A DNA stretch of 52,260 bases from Parietichytrium sp. I65-24A. Lineage: Eukaryota > Sar > Bigyra > Thraustochytrida > Thraustochytriidae. Position 1 is the first letter of the stretch. Each line of letters starts with the position of its first letter. Below are positions 42,243-52,260 of this stretch, one piece after another. The DNA is taken from positions 1 through 52,260 of the forward strand of contig BLSF01000123.1 of the NCBI GenBank assembly GCA_012862575.1, read 5' to 3'. A program made the position numbers and the translations under genes. The notes below the pieces were generated by a model. That model was given only the letters and a program-made list of their open reading frames with translations. It searched no databases and was not told the DNA's origin.

Positions 42243-45168
42243 GTTGAACTTTTGCCCGCCCGCAAATCAACATCTTCGTTCGGCCGCCACCACGAGTCGC
42301 AGTGCAACTGCACAAGAGCTTACCAGCCAGCCAAGCTCACTGCCATGAGCTGCTTCACAACTATCACAACATCTTCTTGTTCCTCTTACTCTTCGTCTTC
42401 GTCTTCTATAACCTTTGACTCAAACGTTCGCCATCCATGTTCGCTCGCCGTGAAACTTTCAGCCATCTATGGTGTTCAGAATTCAGAATTTAGACTTGAT
42501 GAATGGCCACTGCTACTGTCAAAGTATAATTGGCCACTAGGCTGTTTGGCCTGCCTGGCCATAATTGGCCGCTCTTGGACGCGCATCGACTTGGAGAATC
42601 TTGGAGAGCCGGGAAGAATGAAGCGCACTCAGCTTCGCCCTCGTTCTGATCTGATCTGATCGTTGTCCTATCTGACTGGCGCAGATTTTTTGCCGACTAA
42701 TGTGCTCAAAACAATCCCGGAGACAATCTTTCGGAGACAATGTCTGGCAGTCAATCGAATCGAGACGAAATTTCTCTTGTCAATGAACAGCACTTTCTCT
42801 GTGCGGTGTTGGCATTACCAGACTATAGAACATTATTTTATCTCAACCAAAGTGCATCACGGTGTCAGTTATTAGAGAAAACAGCGATCGATTGCAGTCT
42901 CGCTGCTCCTTCCTTCATCGCAACCAACGCTCCCGACTAACGCCGTTTACCCGATCTCCCTAATCCTCAGGGCCGTTAACCACTCCCAGTGTTTTCTCGT
43001 GGCCGCAAAGTGTGTGAGCGCTGCAATACATTCCAATGCATTCCACTAACCAGCACTAGTACGCTGGAACTTGAAAGGAGAAAGGAAAGGCCGAACCATC
43101 CGCCAACGTAGATCTGTTAGAGAATAGGGTAGATGAGGAGTAGGAATCGAGAGCGCCTCCGCCACACCAGTGCAACCAGTGCAAGTCGTTCGAGTCACTG
43201 TCGTGAACGTTTTGGATTGATTGACAGTGAGTTGGACGGATCGAAAGAAAGTACCGAAATGGGTCTGTTCTGTTTTCTCGTTTTCCCTTTTTCCTTTTCT
43301 TTTTTATATTTATCTTGATCAATCAATGTACATTGTTGTCGTTATGAACGAAGCTAAAATAAAATAAAAAACGCCAAACAAAGTGAAAATAGAACAAAAC
43401 AAAACAAAACATGGAAAGTTGAGAACGTTGAGAAGGTTGACCGATCAATTGATTTGATTTCAATCAATCAATCAAACAAACAAGCAAGCAAGCGAGAAAG
43501 AGAGCGAGAAAATGAGTGCTCACAGTCCGTAGGTACTGTACTGAGTGAGTATCAATACCTTCCGCTTTTGTTTTTGTGTTGGCGAGGAGTGGACCGCAAT
43601 GGATGGGAACGGCTCCGCGCCCGGTACAAAGCATCGTCAAACGAGCCTCTCTCCACCGGTTTTTAAGGTTTTGAGCTACGGTGAGCTATAGCGCAGCCGC
43701 TGCCACCGTGAAGAGCGTCATTGAATTCCATTCGCGTTCAACCACAGGCGACGGCTTTTCCTTTGCTTGCGTAGTACGGAATTGCAAGCCCAGCAACACG
43801 ACCGACAACGACCAACTATGCTTTTGCCAACAACAACAACAACAACAACCAACCAACCAAGCAACAACCAACAATGACCAACATGCCGGGCCGTCGCACC
43901 CCTCAGTATATTTTAGCGCTCAACGCACGAACGGACGGCGGCAAGATTGTTTATCGTCGCTTGTGGCTTGTACTATAACAACTCGCAACGCCAGACTGCC
44001 TCTCTCAAAGCCTGTGAACTTTTGAAACCGTAGTGGTCGCCGGACTGCACCAGCCGGTCACGTTTTTGCAACGTCCATTCTCCAACCTCATGGGCCTCAT
44101 CATGATTCATCATGATTGGCTGACTCACACTGTACGAGTATGAGAGATGAAATGGTTGTCGCCGTTCTCGCATGTTCTCGCCATGGCACAGCCAAACGTA
44201 CTTGTACTTGCATTACACTGTACACTGGCGCTGCTCTGCATTGCTGTTATTGTTGCTCTGTGTCTTGCATTGGCTTTGGTGGCTTGGAAGACTGGTCGTG
44301 CAAGCCTCATTCATTCTTTCTTTCTTTTTTTCCTTCTTTTGAAAGTTATCAGAAAAACAAACCTGGCCGTGGAAATAAAGGCCAAAGATGGGAAGAATAT
44401 CGTACTTTATTAAGAACAACAACAAGCATTCGCTCTATTCGCTCTTTAGATTGAGATCAAGAACGTTGAATGAAACGAGAGTATTTATTTGGCAGAGATT
44501 TGGTTTGTGAAAGCGTTGAAGATGATGTGCGATGAACTCTGTTTCGTTTTCCAATTGATTTTAATTGATTTGACTGTGAATCAATCGATCAATCGATCAA
44601 TCAATCAACAATGAGAAACCTTTTCCTTTTCCTTCTTCTCTCCTTCTCTCTTCCGCTACTCTTCTCTCTCTCACACCGCTTCTTTGCTTCTTTGACGGGC
44701 ATCACACCAAGTCTCGCATCCCGCCGTCCTTGTTTAACTTCACTCTATCCGTTATTAGCTAAACACTACCCAAAGTTACACCTCACGCCCTCGAGGCTTC
44801 GCTTCCCGGTGTGTGCCAGTCTCTCTATGTCTCTCTCTCTCTTACAGATGGCCACCGCCATCTTAGTCCCTCTCTCTACGCACTTTCTTTCCCTCACACA
44901 ACTCACACACACCATCCTCTCATCCTCTCACGTCCACAACCACTACCACATCTCCCTAAATCCCCGCCTAACCCTCCCGCCTCCCACTCCTCCCACCCCA
45001 CCATTTACCCTATACGAGCCCTTACGCCTCACCCGCACTCCTACTGCATCATTAACGTATATTAATAAATCCTAATAGCAGGTAGCGGCGGCTATGGCAC
45101 AAGTCCAATATATGGAAAGAGAGAGACACAGAGAGAGAGAGAGAACGTGAGAGAGGAGCGGTCATTCA

Positions 45169-45212
45169 GTTGTTCAATTGTTCAATTGTTGAACTGTTGA
45201 ATTGTTGAATTG
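45169..45212 (+). repeat. Octamer array TTGTTCAA / TTGTTGAA, 5 units
   Basis: Five 8-nt units in the 5' flank of the kinase gene. The change from TTCAA to TTGAA halfway creates a small inverted repeat GTTCAA-TTG-TTGAAC. Confidence 0.85.
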
Positions 45213-45575
45213 GAGAGTGTTGCGCGTTGTTGGCCCAGACGAACAGCACAGCGTCCGCGCACGTTGGTTGGATTGACCTTCCTTTCCTTCGCTCGCCAAG
45301 TGAGTTGGTGATCCATCCCATCGCCCATCTCCTCATCTTCCCCACCAACAGATCCTCCTCTGCGAGGACGCACAAACCACTCACTCATTCACTCGCTCAC
45401 TCACTCACTCACCGAAGGACGGACTGAGAGTGTCCGCGCACGCACGCACACTCGTCTGCTTAGGTGGCGTCTTAGTGTTTGTGTCCGTGTGTGTGTTTGT
45501 GTTTGTGTGTCTCTTAGTTGTCAGTGGCCCCGCAGCAGGCTTGGGTGTCCTCGCGGTGGCCACGCACGCGCCAAA

Positions 45576-47120
45576 ATGGCAGCTCGCGCGAGCGGGGACC
45601 TAGGTTACATTACGCGGTTCCTAGACCGCGTCCTCGGGGACAGTTCCGCAGCGGAGGAAGCAGTTGCTGTTCACAAGGGCGACGATGCCAATGCCAATAC
45701 AAATGCCAATACAAATGCCAAAACCAATGGGAATGCGGATGTGGATGTGGACGAGGAAGAAGCCAAGGTGCTGGCACGGCTTCCTGCTGGCGCACGAGCA
45801 GTTCGTTCGTTCGCTCTGAGCGCAGGACAAGTGCGGCTGGGCAAGGAGCTGGCCAGTCCCGGGCAGTTCTCGCGCATCTTGGAAGGCCGCGCGGACGGCA
45901 GGAAGGTGTGCGTGAAGGAGGTTCAGCAGGCTGCGGACGACGCCGTGTACGCGGAGACGGAGATCGCGCTGCTCAAGTACCTCGCGCACCCGCGGGTGCT
46001 GAAACTGCTGGGCGCGTATAGGGATTCTGCTCGCGGGCAGATGTGCGTCGTCGCGGTCACGGAGTTCATGGACGGCGGCAGCCTTGCGGACGCGTTGCGG
46101 GAACATGCCGCGGACGCCGCGGCGTTCCGGAAACGCGGCTCCGGCCGCCGCGGCAGCAAGGACCAGCTTGGGAACCAAACGCTACAGACCCGGAACTCGA
46201 ATGGGAAGAAACAGGCACTGGGATGGCCGGCGCGGGCGCGCGTTGCGCTACACGCGGCGGAGGCGCTGGCGTTTGTGCACTCTCACGGCGTGATGCACCG
46301 CGACGTGAAGAGCGACAATCTGCTGCTCACGAGCCGCGGGCAGGCGGCCGAGTGCAAGCTCGCGGACTTTGGCTTTGCGCGCGCCGTTCGAGGAACGTTC
46401 GAGCTGCAGGAGAGCGCGGGCGGGCGGCATCTGTCACGGTCGTTCGGGCGCAAGTCCAGACCCCGAACTGGCGTCGCCGCACAGCATGTGCAGCTGCTAC
46501 AGCAGCAGCAGCAGCGGCGCGCACAGACGATCTGCGGAACTGACGAGACCATGGCGCCAGAGATGTTCCTGTGCTCGGAGCAAGCGCCGTACACGACGGC
46601 CGTGGACGTGTTTGGGCTGGGCTGTGTGCTCGCGGAGCTGTGCTCGGGAAAGCTGCTTGCGGAGGAGAAGTTCCTTTCGCGCCCGCCGCAGCGCAACTTT
46701 GCCGTGGACGAGGACGAGCTCAGGAGCCACTGCCTACCGGACTGCCCTTCGTCGTTGATGGAACTCGCGGTCAACTGCATAAAGGCCGAGCCCGAGGAAC
46801 GCCTCATGCCAAAGGAGATTTGCGAGTGGCTGGAGGAGCTCGTGCACGAGATGCAAGACGGGCCAGTGCCGCTCGTCGGCGACGCGGACTCTGTTTCTTC
46901 CGGTTCTGGCTCCGGTTCCGCCTTGGTCTCCAGCGCGGGCAAGTCGGCACGGCTCTCGGCGGCATTGGATCCGCTACCTGCGATCGGGGATCGGTGTAGC
47001 TCTAGGAGCATCAAGCCTAAGAAGGAAGCGAAGAAGGAGAAGGCCGTGAGAATGCCGCCCACACCGTCACAAAAGGGTCCGCCGCCGCCCTCTTCTGCAG
47101 GGTGCTGCATTGTGTCATAG
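45576..47120 (+). CDS. Protein kinase with CaaX lipidation signal
   Basis: The protein has 514 residues from the ATG at 45576 (context CAAAATGG); an open frame upstream is coded by a GT-rich repeat and is taken as leader. The kinase domain (about 85-440) has the ATP lysine K114 (VCVK), HRDVKSDN (241-248), DFG (264-266) and MAPE (326-329), all intact, and looks TKL-like. The DFG to APE segment is 63 residues, roughly twice normal, with a Ser/Arg-rich part and a Gln run (309-313). A second insert (about 180-215) splits the domain before the HRD helix. An Asn/Thr/Ala tract (about 38-54) precedes the domain. The C-terminus CCIVS is a CaaX box with an extra Cys, predicting farnesylation plus palmitoylation and membrane anchoring. 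The gene is GC-rich. Confidence 0.9.
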   Translation: MAARASGDLGYITRFLDRVLGDSSAAEEAVAVHKGDDANANTNANTNAKTNGNADVDVDEEEAKVLARLPAGARAVRSFALSAGQVRLGKELASPGQFSRILEGRADGRKVCVKEVQQAADDAVYAETEIALLKYLAHPRVLKLLGAYRDSARGQMCVVAVTEFMDGGSLADALREHAADAAAFRKRGSGRRGSKDQLGNQTLQTRNSNGKKQALGWPARARVALHAAEALAFVHSHGVMHRDVKSDNLLLTSRGQAAECKLADFGFARAVRGTFELQESAGGRHLSRSFGRKSRPRTGVAAQHVQLLQQQQQRRAQTICGTDETMAPEMFLCSEQAPYTTAVDVFGLGCVLAELCSGKLLAEEKFLSRPPQRNFAVDEDELRSHCLPDCPSSLMELAVNCIKAEPEERLMPKEICEWLEELVHEMQDGPVPLVGDADSVSSGSGSGSALVSSAGKSARLSAALDPLPAIGDRCSSRSIKPKKEAKKEKAVRMPPTPSQKGPPPPSSAGCCIVS

Positions 47121-48428
47121 GTATAGGCGTCGGTGGGTGTGCTTATTTCCTCTCTGTGCTATTCTTTTTGCATGAGAGAACTAGAATGGCCCCGTTTTTC
47201 TTTTCGACAATTCGGCTTCCTACACAGGTAGGGTTTCCCCCTGTTGCTAAACGATTACACCTTTATTGGCCTCGAAATCAGAACAGAATGCAGAAGAGAA
47301 AGGAGTTGTACTCTGGAGCACTAGGCTCCCTGCCTCCTGGTTCTCTGATGGGTTTCTCTCGACCAGCAGGTTGACGCTGTACTGATACCCATGTCGCAAG
47401 CGTCCTGGGGAGACTTGTCGATGAAATGGCCACATCTTCTGCGCTTGAAGAACGGGTGAACCCGGATTTTGTCAGCTGGATGAGCTCGCGCAAGTCTTTC
47501 GGCCATTATGCTTTGGACAGCTTCGAGGGCCACAGGTGTCCAAACTGAAGATGGGTGTTACTTTCTGTGTAATAAATTAACTGTATCGCTCTTCAGATTT
47601 GTCAACGTTATTTGTCTCGGTCTTCTTGCTCTCTTGAGCATGAACCGAAATCTCGTCAACTCTCGTCCACACAAGGATTATTTATCCCCGTATAGTACCT
47701 TTTGTTCGAGGGATTGTCCGTCGTTACTTTTCGCTTCAAAATGTCGATCAATTTCTCACCTAGCACGATCTGGGGATGGCCAAAACATTCCTTCAAGCAA
47801 CTGATAAAGCTGCTGGGAAAACGAGTGTTCAGGAGGCAGAAGTGCGCTTTCTTGCTGAATATATTTCGGTTCTCTGCACAGCGTCTTCAGACTCTGTACA
47901 GATGACGTTGAAGGATTGGCAAGGAGGTCACGCCAGTATTCATGAAGAATTTTACATGCCCTTTCACTGCCGAAAAATTACTCAAACCATTCTTTTTTTG
48001 ATGTCAATCGCCACATAGAAAACAGTTAAAAGCCCAATACACAGCCCTAACTGCTCCGTGGAGTTTCGCCACACAAGACATACCTATGAAAGAAAACGCA
48101 AGCACCACTCTCAAGCGCATGGCCTTGTTCTTTCTATGCATTCTTTTCAGAGTTCTTTCATGATCAAGGAAACCAGGGACCATTCAGATTTGTGCTCACC
48201 TCTCTTTCCTTTGGTGTCACGCATACACTTGACCTCGGTCCAATCTCTCTTATTTTCTAAAGGTTCTAAGTCACTGATATCATTTGAATATCGTTCCTGA
48301 ACAAACACTTCTGCAAACGCGCTGACAAAACCTTGCTCTCCTTCCAGTCCACCGCGACAACTCCTTGAGAATGGAAAAAAAATTCGCATGCTCGTAGACT
48401 TCGTTACTCCCAATTCCAAGAGGTTCGA
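47121..48428. other. Gene-free spacer between kinase and TIR-NACHT gene
   Basis: Short frames only. A minus-strand frame at 47321-47533 has ordinary protein-like composition but no start-to-stop gene structure or clear family. Otherwise nothing was seen. Confidence 0.65.
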
Positions 48429-51400
48429 TTACTTGGCTCTGCCTTCGCAAACACAGCAAATGTGCACTGAATTTCCACTCCGAACTACCACTGTATCAGA
48501 ACCATGGCATTCCTCTTCAATCGAACCATCCACCGATATACCAACCAAGCCATCTGTGGAAAGCTGATTGCCACTGATAGTATATACAGCGCTAGAACCA
48601 GGCAACGAGGTCTGCGCGCTGGTGGTGCCAGCGACAAGCCGCTTGCCGGTACTTGCGCTCCACACAAGCGTGGATCCGCTCACATCGACGCTCACAATCC
48701 TGTCCCCGTCGATGGCCACGCTAGTCACTGTTTCAGTGTGTCCCTCCAGAGTGTGAAGCAGCGCGCCGTCCTTGGCACTCCACACGCGCACCGTCTTGTC
48801 ACGCCAGTCACTGCCGCTCACAATCCTATCCCCGTCGATGGCCACGCTATTCACTAAATCAGTGTGTCCCTCCAGAGTGTGAAGCAGCGCGCCGTCCTTG
48901 GCACTCCACACGCGCACCGTCTTGTCATCACTGCCGCTCACAATCCTGTCCCCGTCGATGGCCACACTTCTCACCCAACTAGTGTGTCCCTCCAGAGTGT
49001 GAAGCAGCGCGCCGTCCTTGGCACTCCACACGCGCACCGTATAGTCCCAACTGCCGCTCACAATCCTGTCCTCGTCGATGGCCACGCTATACACTTCGCT
49101 AGTGTGTCCCTCCAGAGTGTGAAGCAGCGAGCCGTCCTTGGCACTCCACACGCGCACCGTGCTGTCATCACTGCCGCTCACAATTCTGTCCCCGTCGATG
49201 GCCACGCTAGTCACTTGACTAGTGTGACCGACGAGCACCTTGCGAAGAGCGGACCGCGCAGGCGTGAGTGTGGGCCGGAGAAACTTGAGCCACGGCTTTG
49301 GCAACGCGTCCTCAAAGTCTCGTTCGAGCATCACATGGTCCTGTGGAAGCCGGCCCCACAGCTGGGAGGCCAGCTCCAGCGGGTCGCGAGCCAGGATGTT
49401 TGAGGCCATATCGAGAACCCGAAGCACGTCGTCCGCATTCTGATCGCGCTCCTTTTCAGGGTAAACATCGTCCATGTCCGCCACCAGCTGGCTCGCTTGG
49501 ACACCATCCCGTAGCGCACGCAAGAGCCACTCAAAGTCCAGCAAGTGTTTGTCTGCTTCGCCAAACCTCTCAGCCTCGCAGAGGTGGAACAGCAAATGCC
49601 GGAGAGAATACGCAGCGCTCTCTTGCTCGAGAAGCAGGTCAGCCATCTCGTCAGCCGCGAAGTCAAGGTTGTCGAACACGAGGTGCTCTGACTTGCCGTC
49701 AAGGTCGTCCACAAGCCAGTCAGACATGGATTTGTGCACGAACTGCATGCGTCCTTCCGGACTCAAGTAGAGCATATTTTGCGTGTCGCGCAAGAGCTTT
49801 CTCACGCCTTCATCGCGCTTCTTTTTTTGGGCATGTTTTTTTCTCAGCTTGCGCCAGTCATCTGGCACGTGTTTCACCAACACCTGCTCCACGAGCGACT
49901 GCGGGATGGGCTCACGAGCCACCAGCACCAGCGAAAGCAGCTCCCTGTACAACTTGTCGCCGAGTTTGTTATAAAGGCGGTCGTAATACACTGCGTACAA
50001 CTCTGCTAGACCAGTTGGGAAGAGACTGTAATCTTGCAGAGCCTCCAAAGCCAGGGATTTCGTATTTGCGAGCATGTCTTCCAAGAAGCGTGTGTAGATG
50101 AACTTGCCTTCCGAGCGTTTCACCAGCTCGTCGACGACTGGCTTCATCTCGGGTTCCTGGACTATGCCTGACAAGCGGTGCCGGAGGTAAGCAGCCATAT
50201 CTTGGTCATTCTTGGCCACCNGACAAGCGGTGCCGGAGGTAAGCAGCCATATCTTGGTCATTCTTGGCCACCTCGGCGTCGATTATGGTGGGGTTAAAAT
50301 TTCTCAGCTTGTCGGGAATAAGCTTTCCGGACGGGAGGTGAGCACGAGCCCGAGCCATTTTGGGGTCTCTTTTGCCCACTTGTTGTGGATCACGCTGAAG
50401 AATGCTATGAGAGACTCTTCGTTGCATTCGTCTAGAGCATCGAACACGACTAAAATTCTGACGCGCGGGTCGGAGACATTGCTGCATGGCGTAGCAATTA
50501 AAGTGTTAAAAGCTTCTGCAATGGAAATCTTACTCAGCTCTGAATAGACTGTTTTGTCATCCATCATCTCTTTTCTCAGCCCGGGTACGACACGGCTTAG
50601 CTGGTTGGCGACTGACTTGAAGACTTGGAGCAGGTCGCTCGTGTTTGAATCGTCATGCTTGAACGAGTGAAAGGCTCCAACGTGGATAGCTCTATCTTGC
50701 AGCATCCCGTTTCGTCGCAAAGACAAACGCTGAGACACACGCTGTATTATGGAAGACTTGCGCTGGTCTCCGGTGGCCAACAGCGACTCGGTGTTTCCAT
50801 CATACAGCCCGCCACGCCTCGCCACCTCTGCTGCCAGGGTGGATTTGCCAGCACCAGGGCCGCCAAGAAGAACGAACGCTCGCGTCCAATCTCGTTCTGG
50901 CCTCATGTACCACTGGTGTAGCTCGCCCAAAATCCACTGTCGCGTGCCCGGCGCGAATTCCTCCGCTTTAATCATAGCTCCTCGCACAGGGTTTGCGAGC
51001 CGTACTCGGAACAAGTTGAGACGAGACTTGCCTGAAGAGCTGAGGCCGTAGCTTTCGTCCTTCCGTTTTTGTTCGACGTACTCTTTTAAATTCTGAGCAA
51101 TGTCTTTCTTTCGCTCCAGGTCGTCCTTGTCGTGGCATCCGTCTACGACTTCGAGATCACCAATGTCCATTTTGAGCCGGGCTCCCCATTGCGCCTTGTC
51201 CTTCATCTCTGGCTCCATCACCAGCGGAATCATTCCGGTGACGCCTTTCTCCATCACTGATCCGTTGAACTCGCGGAGGCAATTGTCGTTCGTTTTGGTG
51301 CCAATCCAGTCCATGTCAATCTTGCTGCTGTAATTCTTTGTCACACAAACGACCACAAATTGGGAGTTTTTAATACCGTCTGCCATAGCCTGGCCCACAC

Positions 51401-52085
51401 CGGACCCTTTCGCCATCTCTCCTCTCCCATTCTCGCCGTCGTCCACCCACACGTCCAGACCCAGTTTCTCGAGTCGGACGGCGATGGAAGCAACCTTTTT
51501 GTGGTTAAAGCTTTTATCCCCCCAGTCGTGCGACAGGAACACATCCCAGGTTTGCTTGCGGTCGGATCCAAGGCGGGACGCAAGTCGAGCGGCCATCTCG
51601 TTGGCGACGTCATAGTGTTTCCCACTCGTCGCATCGATGTACAGCATCTCTCCGAGCTCCATCTTGAGCCGAGGACTCCACTTGCCTTGGTTCTTCATCG
51701 CGGAACCCGTGACAACTGGCAGCATCCGCAGCGTGCCCTTCTCCTGCACTGCGAGGTCAAACTCGCTCCGGCAGGTCTTGCTGTGCTTCTCCAATGTTTC
51801 TTCACCGGCACCAATGCATTGGTCGTATTCCTCGTCGATGAGCACGAACACCATGTCAGCTGCGGCTAACGTGCCTGCCCGGTCCGTCTTGCCTTTCTTC
51901 CAGCTCAACCTGGTCAACGACTTGCGCTTGCCATCGCCATTTGTGGCGAGTTCATCGAACTCGAAGGAGGCAGAAACTTTCAAGCCATACTTCTCCGACA
52001 CGAGCAAGTCACGAAGCTGTTTCGCAACGGCGCTGGACGCACGGCTGTGCGACAGGAACACTGTTGCGCCGCCATTTCCAGACAT
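48429..52085 (-). CDS. TIR-TIR-NACHT-WD40 receptor-like protein (frameshift and assembly seam)
   Basis: The ATG at 52085 follows an in-frame stop upstream. Residues about 8-153 and 179-313 are two TIR domains (VFLSHSR and DVFLSHDW starts); each keeps a Cys-x-x-Glu step (CRSEF, Glu108; CLREF, Glu272) where the NADase glutamate of active TIRs lies. NACHT follows, with GGPGAGKS (408-415) and Walker B ILVVFDALDE (544-553). At 50324-50326 a 3-nt A run on the coding strand marks a -1 type frame change just after the TSRPE motif. At 50221 an N lies between two copies of about 51 nt; merging them keeps the frame. A helical region and five clear WD40 repeats plus a degenerate end follow. Full length would be about 1200 residues. 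This is an NLR-like sensor: WD40 for recognition, NACHT for assembly, TIR as NAD-cleaving or signalling output. It is paralogous to 1-2331. Confidence 0.85.
48669..49233 (-). repeat. Near-identical WD40-coding tandem repeats, 120-126 nt period
   Basis: Four to five units each code SVAIDGDRIVSGS, TVRVW and SAKDGALLHTLEGHT. Outside a few codons (after GS and before SVAID) the units are nearly identical in DNA, including synonymous positions. One unit has two extra codons. Confidence 0.95.
50169..50272. other. Assembly seam: 51-nt direct duplication around an N
   Basis: The sequence from GACAAGCGG to GGCCACC occurs twice, identical, separated by one undefined base at 50221. One copy restores a continuous reading frame, so this is probably two contig ends joined without merging. 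Confidence 0.9.
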
Positions 52086-52260
52086 CTTCTCCTTCTGCTG
52101 CTCGCCGACCAGCTTCGTCCGTTCGATCTCAACCGAATAGTTGCTCACTACGCCACTCCGACTACTCTGACACTCCGTCAACTCAGCTCAGTGGATTCGT
52201 GAATGCGTGAATCAGTTGGCGCAGCTTTCTTTACGTTCGTCCGTCGCCGCGAGGTTGACT

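Larger units (their letters stand above)
41852..45575. other. Longest gene-free stretch, with assembly seam and repeats
   Basis: About 3.7 kb. It contains the N at 42197 within a near-duplicate (42169-42242), CAATCAAT tetramer runs (43454-43490 and 44575-44610), a pyrimidine-rich block (44620-45050), an AG run (45117-45147) and an octamer array (45169-45212). Open frames here are of low complexity. Confidence 0.7.

Noticed and set aside
44611-45075. 154-codon frame with a signal-peptide-like start
   Set aside because: The region is a long pyrimidine-rich tract giving Leu/Ser/Pro/Thr in every frame; no conserved features and poor gene context.
47247-47533. Minus-strand frames with an HPFF word like the end of a kinase domain
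   Set aside because: Only this short word fits; no upstream kinase motifs occur and adjacent frames stop quickly. It could be a relic but cannot be supported.
52086-52181. N-terminal extension of the TIR-NACHT protein
   Set aside because: It would need a TTG start; a stop lies just upstream and the ATG at 52085 precedes the TIR fold directly.

Overview
The window is nuclear DNA from a microbial eukaryote. Evidence: kinesins, spliceosome proteins (U2AF65, PRP17), the ciliary protein CFAP20, spliceosomal introns with GT-AG ends (66, 98 and 119 nt), one gene per transcript on both strands, and gene spacers of 0.1-3.7 kb crowded with microsatellites. Most genes have no intron. CFAP20, CCDC6-like and kinesin genes point to a flagellated life stage. 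The intron-poor, repeat-rich style would fit a labyrinthulomycete/thraustochytrid or another stramenopile, but this placement is inference. No rRNA, tRNA, CRISPR array or intact transposon was found.

Layout. 1-2331 (-): a NACHT/WD40 gene of NLR type, cut by the window edge and broken by two frameshifts. 3517-4329 (+): GC-rich coiled-coil gene behind a heptamer repeat field. 4818-8861 (-): a giant leucine-rich-repeat protein ending in an NEL-type E3 ubiquitin ligase domain, otherwise typical of bacterial effectors. 10863-11765 (-): TIM-barrel protein resembling phosphoribosylanthranilate isomerase. 13266-16685 (+): kinesin-3-like motor. 16945-18969 (-): PRP17/CDC40. 19966-21600 (+): U2AF65. 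22276-25383 (-): second kinesin with an enlarged motor. 26682-27802 (-): malate dehydrogenase, two exons. 30291-31096 (+): CFAP20, two exons. 32301-33374 (+): DGQHR-motif (DndB-like) protein. 35284-35937 (+): CCDC6-like coiled coil. 36069-39221 (-): acidic EF-hand protein with a newly placed first exon. 40295-41851 (+): type II membrane protein with a probable alpha/alpha-barrel domain. 45576-47120 (+): protein kinase with a CaaX end. 48429-52085 (-): TIR-TIR-NACHT-WD40 receptor-like gene with one frameshift and one assembly seam.

How the genes relate. Much of the window is unlinked housekeeping (splicing, transport, central metabolism, cilium). On top of that lie three protein types best known from bacterial effector or defence systems: the LRR-NEL ligase, the two NACHT genes (one with tandem TIR domains and near-identical WD40 repeats, as in fungal heterokaryon-incompatibility NLRs), and the DGQHR protein. 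These are the best candidates for an undescribed system, most likely innate immunity or self/non-self recognition. A second, independent signal is non-coding: several genes carry arrays of exactly 8-bp (TTGA-containing) or 7-bp (GTGCAAA-type) direct repeats upstream of the start codon, in the same orientation relative to the gene.

Single N characters at 42197 and 50221 sit between near-identical flanks and mark assembly seams.
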